Shown here: positions 14,122 to 17,588 of the stretch, piece by piece
Position numbering within the stretch: the first letter of the stretch is position 1
How the letters are laid out: each line of letters starts with the position of its first letter
Source of the DNA: SFWF01 sp045539925
Lineage (GTDB): Bacteria > Bacillota > Clostridia > Oscillospirales > Acutalibacteraceae
NCBI GenBank assembly: GCA_045539925.1
Contig: JAZQGH010000022.1
Coordinates: 1 to 17,588, forward strand
DNA: 17,588 bases
Direction of reading: 5' to 3'
Made by a program: the position numbers and the translations under genes
Notes under the pieces: generated by a model
Told to the model about the DNA's origin: nothing
Seen by the model: only the letters and a program-made list of their open reading frames with translations
Database searches by the model: none

Positions 14122-14457
14122 GTGACAGCTTCAGAACGCAGACAAGCTATAATTCGAGTTCTCTGTAAAAGAAAAAGAGAGACGGTAGAAAACCTGGCTT
14201 TTGAGTTTGACGTAACAATGAGAACGATAATGCGCGATATCGTTGAGCTTAGCTTATCTTACCCGATATACACCCTTCCCGGGAAGTACTATGGTGGTGT
14301 GTACATAGCCGAAGATTATTACATAGGAAAGCAGTATCTTTCCGATGAACAGCTTCAAACGATTATCTCCCTCTTGGACAAGGTTGATGACGATCAGCGT
14401 AAAGTCCTGGAAAGTATAATCAAGGATTTCGGTAAAAGTAAAGGAGAAAAATGTTAA
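14122..14457 (+). CDS. DeoR-like HTH transcription factor (111 aa)
   Basis: The start is GTG at 14122, with AAGGAGGTGA (14107-14116) five bases upstream. Residues 5-60 form a DeoR/HTH_11 winged helix: RRQAIIRVLCKRKRETVENLAFEF, then DVTMRTIMRDIVEL and the wing YTLPGKYYGG. The remainder (YLSDEQLQTIISLLDKVDDDQRKVLESII) is a short helical tail where larger family members carry a WYL or sugar-binding domain, so this is a minimal DNA-binding form. The inverted repeat at 14053-14081 in front of it is a candidate autoregulatory operator. Its stop overlaps the next start (ATGTTAA), forming a three-gene operon with 14451 and 14759. Such minimal regulators are common in clostridial integrative elements. 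Confidence 0.78.
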   Translation: MTASERRQAIIRVLCKRKRETVENLAFEFDVTMRTIMRDIVELSLSYPIYTLPGKYYGGVYIAEDYYIGKQYLSDEQLQTIISLLDKVDDDQRKVLESIIKDFGKSKGEKC

Positions 14458-14747
14458 AGACAAGTCAAATAAGGGCAGACCTAAAGGAAATTCGTTACTA
14501 CTATAAGATGAAGAAATTATTCGATGATGCAGAGAAGCTTGTAAAGCCGGAAATAGTTATCAACAAAGTGGAACGTTATGGCACAATCATGAAAACAGCT
14601 CCAGCTAAATTGTTTGTAATTTATTATGCCCTCTACGTAGATGGGAAAACTCATCAGAGACTCGCAGAGGATTGGAATTATTCGAGAGAATATATTACCA
14701 GGCTTAATGATGCTCTCGTCGTTTATCTTCAAAAAAACTTGATATGA
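14451..14747 (+). CDS. Sigma-70 region-4-like HTH protein (98 aa)
   Basis: Starts inside the end of the HTH gene (ATG at 14451, with AAAGGAG upstream). The C-terminal half reads as a region-4-like helix-turn-helix: LFVIYYALYVDGKTHQRLAEDWNYSREYITRLNDALVVYLQ. The N-terminal half is helical (TSQIRADLKEIRYYYKMKKLFDDAE). Proteins with IRxYY near the start and AP-KLF--YY-LY----TH--LA--W-YS--YI--LN near the end occur in phages and integrative elements as late-gene or element regulators, by recall. It may be a positive regulator or alternative-sigma-like factor for the genes that follow. The stop overlaps an ATG, but the real next start is 14759. Confidence 0.65.
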   Translation: MLKTSQIRADLKEIRYYYKMKKLFDDAEKLVKPEIVINKVERYGTIMKTAPAKLFVIYYALYVDGKTHQRLAEDWNYSREYITRLNDALVVYLQKNLI

Positions 14748-14758
14748 AAGGAGATATC

Positions 14759-15013
14759 ATGAGAGGCAAAGTACCAATTAATGAAGCGCCCTGCAGGATT
14801 ACAAACGTCTATAGGACCGAAAAGTATATCGTATATCAGAGCGTGTATGTCTGTTACGGAGATTCCGGCAATATTCTTATGAGCGACGATCTCTATCGTC
14901 TACGCACACCCGAGAGGGATGAGGCTTACGAAAGAATTTACGGCAAGGAATCTCGCAGTAACAGAAGAAAAAGAATGAAGGTAGCTAGTTACACTCGTAC
15001 ATACGAGGACTAA
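14759..15013 (+). CDS. Conserved-hypothetical small protein (84 aa)
   Basis: I chose ATG 14759 rather than 14744 because AAAGGAG (14748-14754) sits just before it and overlaps the earlier ATG. The product begins MRGKVPINEAPCRI, is beta-like in the middle (EKYIVYQSVYVCYGDSGNIL) and ends with a strongly basic, Arg/Lys-rich tail (RSNRRKRMKVASYTRTYED). No family is recognised. It is third in the operon after the HTH and sigma-like genes, with a tight start. A nucleic-acid-binding accessory role would fit the tail but is unproven. Confidence 0.6.
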   Translation: MRGKVPINEAPCRITNVYRTEKYIVYQSVYVCYGDSGNILMSDDLYRLRTPERDEAYERIYGKESRSNRRKRMKVASYTRTYED

Positions 15014-15206
15014 GGCTTTCATTAATAATCAAAGCAATAACCGACAGAGAAGATTTAGTTCCCGGGGTTTCCGAATTTTGCAAAGAGGTGGCCACCGTTT
15101 GGAAAACGGAACTCCAAACACAATGTTTATTAAACGTCGGATTTGCAAAATAAAACTGAATAGCCGAAAGGCACAAAAATCAAAAAAACAAAAGGAGGTT
15201 TTGTAA
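15014..15206 (+). other. Structured leader RNA with alternative stems
   Basis: No gene. Readable stems are AGTTCC (15057-15062) with GGAACT (15108-15113), TTTCC (15068-15072) with GGAAA (15101-15105), CCGTTT with AAACGG (15095-15109), and TTTGG with CCAAA (15098-15118). There is also the self-complementary GGTGGCCACC (15087-15096), and the long-range pair ATTTTGCAAA (15075-15084) with TTTGCAAAAT (15142-15151). Several share bases, so they are alternatives. A GCC-GAAA-GGC tetraloop hairpin (15163-15172) comes just before the AAGGAGG of the next gene. Confidence 0.45.
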
Positions 15207-15491
15207 ATGGCAAAATCTAATACCGCATCAGGCGGTAATAAGTATAACCAGCGTAGATGGGCTGTTCCTACTAAGAGAGCGAAGAACTACGCAGCAGAAC
15301 GTAAGGCTAAGGTGCATCAGCGCGGTCCCAAGGAAGGTCGTGAACTGACCGATTATGAGGCAGGCATTCGTTCCGGTTATCTGCAGTGCCAGACCGACCA
15401 CGCAGGTCTTTTTAAGTACAAAAAGGCTATAAGCGAGGGAAAATCCAAGGCAGAAGCAACTGCTTATTCTCAGGAAAAGATGAGAAAGTAA
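15207..15491 (+). CDS. Small basic conserved-hypothetical protein (94 aa)
   Basis: ATG at 15207 with AAGGAGG (15192-15198) eight bases upstream. The product is very basic at the N-terminus (KYNQRRWAVPTKRAKNYAAE, then RKAKVHQRGPKEGREL). It then has LTDYEAGIRSGYLQCQTDHAGLFKYKKA and an Ala/Lys-rich end. The YxxGIRSGY segment resembles YDIGFAKGW in the partial gene at 17420, and both end in K/A-rich helices, so the two may be distant paralogues. No named family is recognised. A basic, small, highly expressed protein (ideal ribosome site, host-like codon use) may bind DNA or RNA. It heads a run of four plus-strand genes. Confidence 0.7.
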   Translation: MAKSNTASGGNKYNQRRWAVPTKRAKNYAAERKAKVHQRGPKEGRELTDYEAGIRSGYLQCQTDHAGLFKYKKAISEGKSKAEATAYSQEKMRK

Positions 15492-15543
15492 TTTTATCAA
15501 CAAACAACAACCAATTAATAAAAGAAAGAGAGGAAAAATTAAA

Positions 15544-15903
15544 ATGGCAAAGAACGTATCAACTATTCTCGTAGAGAGAGAAACATTTGAGATGGAGGGC
15601 AAGACATATTATTCTTACTTCATCAAGGGCACTATTCGTGGAAGGGATGTGAGAGCAGGTGTTGTTCCCCCTGATAAGGGCGGCTACGCAGTTCTCGATA
15701 TCGTATTCGGTAATGCTATGGCGGCAGAGCTTGTAGTTAAGCCTTTTGAGATCAAGGGCGAGGACGGCAAGACCATCTCCGGCAATACCTTCGCTGTTGT
15801 TTCTTATGATGAGAACGGCGAGACCTACGAATGTGCAATTAAGCCTCAGAGAGCTTCTGATAAGGCTATTCTTGGTATGCTTATTAAGGCAGCCAACGCT
15901 TAA
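15544..15903 (+). CDS. Conserved-hypothetical beta-rich protein (119 aa)
   Basis: ATG at 15544 with GAGAGG about ten bases upstream. The 119 residues look like a compact beta-barrel: VERETFEMEGKTYYSYFIKG, TIRGRDVRAGVVPPDKGGY, AVLDIVFG, LVVKPFEIKGEDGKTI, FAVVSYDENGETYECAI. The end, KPQRASDKAILGMLIKAANA, is helical. There is no signal peptide or membrane segment. I do not recognise a family. Its size and strand pattern could suit a single-domain nucleic-acid or nucleotide-binding protein, but that is a guess. It is 52 bases after the preceding gene and separated from the next by a hairpin. Confidence 0.7.
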   Translation: MAKNVSTILVERETFEMEGKTYYSYFIKGTIRGRDVRAGVVPPDKGGYAVLDIVFGNAMAAELVVKPFEIKGEDGKTISGNTFAVVSYDENGETYECAIKPQRASDKAILGMLIKAANA

Positions 15904-15946
15904 TTAACGTTAACCGGGCTTGTATTCAAATAGGGTACAAGCCTGG
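15904..15946 (+). other. Intergenic palindrome and 11-bp hairpin
   Basis: TTAACGTTAA (15904-15913) is a perfect palindrome directly after the stop. CCGGGCTTGTA (15914-15924) then pairs with TACAAGCCTGG (15936-15946), 11 bp with one G-U, over an 11-base loop. No T run follows, so it is more likely a processing or attenuating hairpin than a full terminator. Confidence 0.6.
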
Positions 15947-15988
15947 TAGAAAACATCTAAAGTAAATAAAGGAGGATTTTTTAATCAA

Positions 15989-17395
15989 ATGAGCAAAGGC
16001 AATATCATTATCATTGTCGTATCAATTCTTTTGGTAATACTGCTCGCAGGAGCAGCGGTTACTTGGTTCGGTGACGGTGAGAATCCCTTTGAGGATATCT
16101 TCACTCCCGATGATCCCGTGGACGAGCCTATCGTCTTCCCCGAGACAGAGTATAATCCCACGTTCGGTACTAACTTTAAGGAAGATTTTCCTATCGCAAA
16201 TCTTACCCTTAGAGATAATATGCAGGTAGCACCTTACGCATATGCGGATACCACTCTCTTCTCCGGCAAGAATATTACCAAGATCGATGCACCCGTAGGT
16301 ACTGTAACTGCAGTTGATGCAAATCAGTATTTCACCCTTTGGGTAGTTAAGTCCGAAGCGGTTAAGACAGGCGGTGACGTAACAGACTTTGAATACCGTC
16401 AGTATAAGATCTATCTTCCCGAGGAAGAGCTTACAGGCACTACCGTTAATAAGTGGATTACCATCGACGTTTCAGACCTTAATATCTACGTAGGTGAGGA
16501 TGAAACTCTCGCATTTATGAAGTCGGATGACCCCGTTATCTGCTGCTATGCAAACGGTAAGCTTAACGATTTCGTTTATGACCTTGCTAAGGCAGGTAAG
16601 CTTCAGGCAAGCCAGAGTATCTACTATGGTATCTATACCGAAGATATTGTAAATCTTGAAGGTAAGACTCTCTCCATTCTTGGTGACAGTATTTCTACCT
16701 ATTCGGGTATCAGTAATGATGCGACAAACACAAACAATACCATCGGCTCCAATGCCGTGTATTACCCCAAGGCAGATATAAATTCTGCAAATGAGACTTG
16801 GTGGAAGCAGACCGCAGACTATACGGGTATGAACGTTCTTGTAAACAACTCTTGGTCCGGCTCCCGAGTTCTCAATAATAACGGTGCTGCATATCTCGAA
16901 AGATGTATTCAGCTCCACGATAACACCGGCTCCAATACCGGTACAAATCCCGATGTAATTGCGGTTTACATTGGTATCAACGATTTCAACGCAGGTCTTA
17001 ACTGTGGAGAGTTTAACGAGCTTGCAGATATATATACCGAAGAAAACGGATATATCACACCTACAAGCTTTGCAGAGGCTTATGCAATTATGATCCATAA
17101 GATGACCGAGAGATATGCAGATTCCAAGATCTTCATCTTCACTCTCCCTGCAAACGGTACAAATAAGTACACAGCTCTTCTCGATGACTATAACGCTGAA
17201 ATCAGAAAGATAGCAGAATACTTCGATTGTTATCTCGTAGATATCGCTGCTATCGAAGGCTACGAGTATGCAAACTACACTAATGACGGTCTCCATCCCA
17301 ATGAAGCAGGCATGGACCTCATTACAGATTACTTTGCAAGAATGCTTAAGGCCGTTTACGCAAGAGAGGCAGATAATGCCGAAACCACAAACTAA
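15989..17395 (+). CDS. Membrane-anchored SGNH/GDSL hydrolase
   Basis: A protein of 468 residues. An N-terminal hydrophobic segment (about 5-24, NIIIIVVSILLVILLAGAAV) with one Lys before it acts as a signal anchor, so the rest should lie outside the membrane. An acidic, Pro-rich linker follows. Residues about 60-215 are a beta-rich region of unknown type. The SGNH domain starts near 225: block I LSILGDSIS (Ser234), block III IGINDFN (Asn331), block V DGLHPN (Asp433, His436), giving the Ser-Asp-His triad and Asn oxyanion residue. Members deacylate polysaccharides or other acyl esters; the substrate is unknown. GGAGG lies 13 bases before ATG 15989, a long spacing. Small unknown genes surround it, an odd setting for a carbohydrate esterase. 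Confidence 0.85.
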   Translation: MSKGNIIIIVVSILLVILLAGAAVTWFGDGENPFEDIFTPDDPVDEPIVFPETEYNPTFGTNFKEDFPIANLTLRDNMQVAPYAYADTTLFSGKNITKIDAPVGTVTAVDANQYFTLWVVKSEAVKTGGDVTDFEYRQYKIYLPEEELTGTTVNKWITIDVSDLNIYVGEDETLAFMKSDDPVICCYANGKLNDFVYDLAKAGKLQASQSIYYGIYTEDIVNLEGKTLSILGDSISTYSGISNDATNTNNTIGSNAVYYPKADINSANETWWKQTADYTGMNVLVNNSWSGSRVLNNNGAAYLERCIQLHDNTGSNTGTNPDVIAVYIGINDFNAGLNCGEFNELADIYTEENGYITPTSFAEAYAIMIHKMTERYADSKIFIFTLPANGTNKYTALLDDYNAEIRKIAEYFDCYLVDIAAIEGYEYANYTNDGLHPNEAGMDLITDYFARMLKAVYAREADNAETTN

Positions 17396-17419
17396 AATAA
17401 AAACAAGGAGGTACTCAGT

Positions 17420-17588
17420 ATGAGTAAAATTAGCTTAAAAAAGAATTCAGGTCCGAGACAGATGTCTCGTAGAAAGTCCGATCTCATGGACGCCTATGAT
17501 ATCGGTTTTGCAAAGGGTTGGGATGATGCGTATCTCATCCCCAAGCGTATGGGTGCTCGCTCTAAGGCGGCAGAAGGCTACAAGAAGG
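17420..17588 (+). CDS. Small basic conserved-hypothetical protein, 3' truncated by the window
   Basis: ATG at 17420 with AAGGAGG (17405-17411) eight bases upstream; open to the window end (56 codons seen). The N-terminus is basic (SKISLKKNSGPRQMSRRKSD) and is followed by DAYDIGFAKGWDDAYLIPKR and RMGARSKAAEGYKK. The DxGFxKGWDxAxxIPKRxGxRxxAxxGYxKG pattern is familiar from small proteins of clostridial mobile elements by recall, with no known function. It resembles the 15207 product in charge distribution and in the Y-x-x-G-x-x-x-G-[YW] segment. Confidence 0.75.
   Translation, partial: MSKISLKKNSGPRQMSRRKSDLMDAYDIGFAKGWDDAYLIPKRMGARSKAAEGYKK

Noticed and set aside
16472..17296. 274-codon minus-strand open frame opposite the SGNH hydrolase
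   Set aside because: Antisense shadow produced by codon bias of the real gene; no recognisable features.
1..17588. tRNA or rRNA genes
   Set aside because: No cloverleaf with a TTCGANNC T-loop or rRNA signature was seen by eye; a tRNAscan run would settle it.

Overview
The window looks like a piece of a gut or rumen Clostridia (Firmicutes) genome. This rests on strong AAGGAGG-type ribosome binding sites throughout, SigA-type TTGACA-17-TATAAT promoters, a CBM/GH3 carbohydrate-use block, an AgrC-like kinase with a LytTR regulator, a Firmicutes-style GAAC-N4-GTTC SOS box, and a TndX-type large serine recombinase. I cannot name a species.

Layout. (1) 1-5330 reads as host backbone: the 3' end of a secreted protein with tandem CBM6/35-like modules, then a cytoplasmic GH3 glycosidase, a LytTR response regulator and a GHKL sensor kinase, all on the plus strand and closely spaced. 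(2) 5331-6427 has no convincing gene. It holds a ~240-bp imperfect inverted repeat centred on a 16-bp perfect palindrome, terminator-like hairpins, short tandem repeats and A+T-rich sequence that may be the junction of a mobile element. (3) 6428-8366, minus strand: a large serine recombinase and, directly upstream and translationally coupled, an easily missed 58-residue gene. (4) 8367-10200: a repeated-site regulatory region, then a toxin-antitoxin-like operon (DUF3990 ADP-ribosyltransferase-fold protein plus HTH protein) behind a consensus promoter with a palindromic operator in the spacer. (5) 10182-12464, minus strand: an ABC-type ATPase plus a DUF4435/TOPRIM protein, matching the two-gene PARIS (AriA/AriB) anti-phage system; this block is visibly more A+T-rich. 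(6) 12465-15013: a LexA-like SOS repressor with its own SOS box, a small zinc-ribbon gene flanked by structured RNA, a DeoR-like HTH gene, a sigma-region-4-like gene and an unknown small gene. (7) 15014-17588: a structured leader, then small conserved-hypothetical genes and a membrane-anchored SGNH hydrolase, ending in a partial gene.

Reading it together: regions 3-6, and probably 7, look like one end of a serine-recombinase-driven integrative element with a defence island (recombinase, TA-like pair, PARIS) followed by its control genes (SOS repressor, HTH and sigma-like regulators). The far end of the element is not in the window and I found no attachment-site duplication. The least explained parts are the RNA structures around the zinc-ribbon gene, the leader at 15014-15206, the large inverted repeat at 5351-5593, and the three-copy module at 8534-8665.
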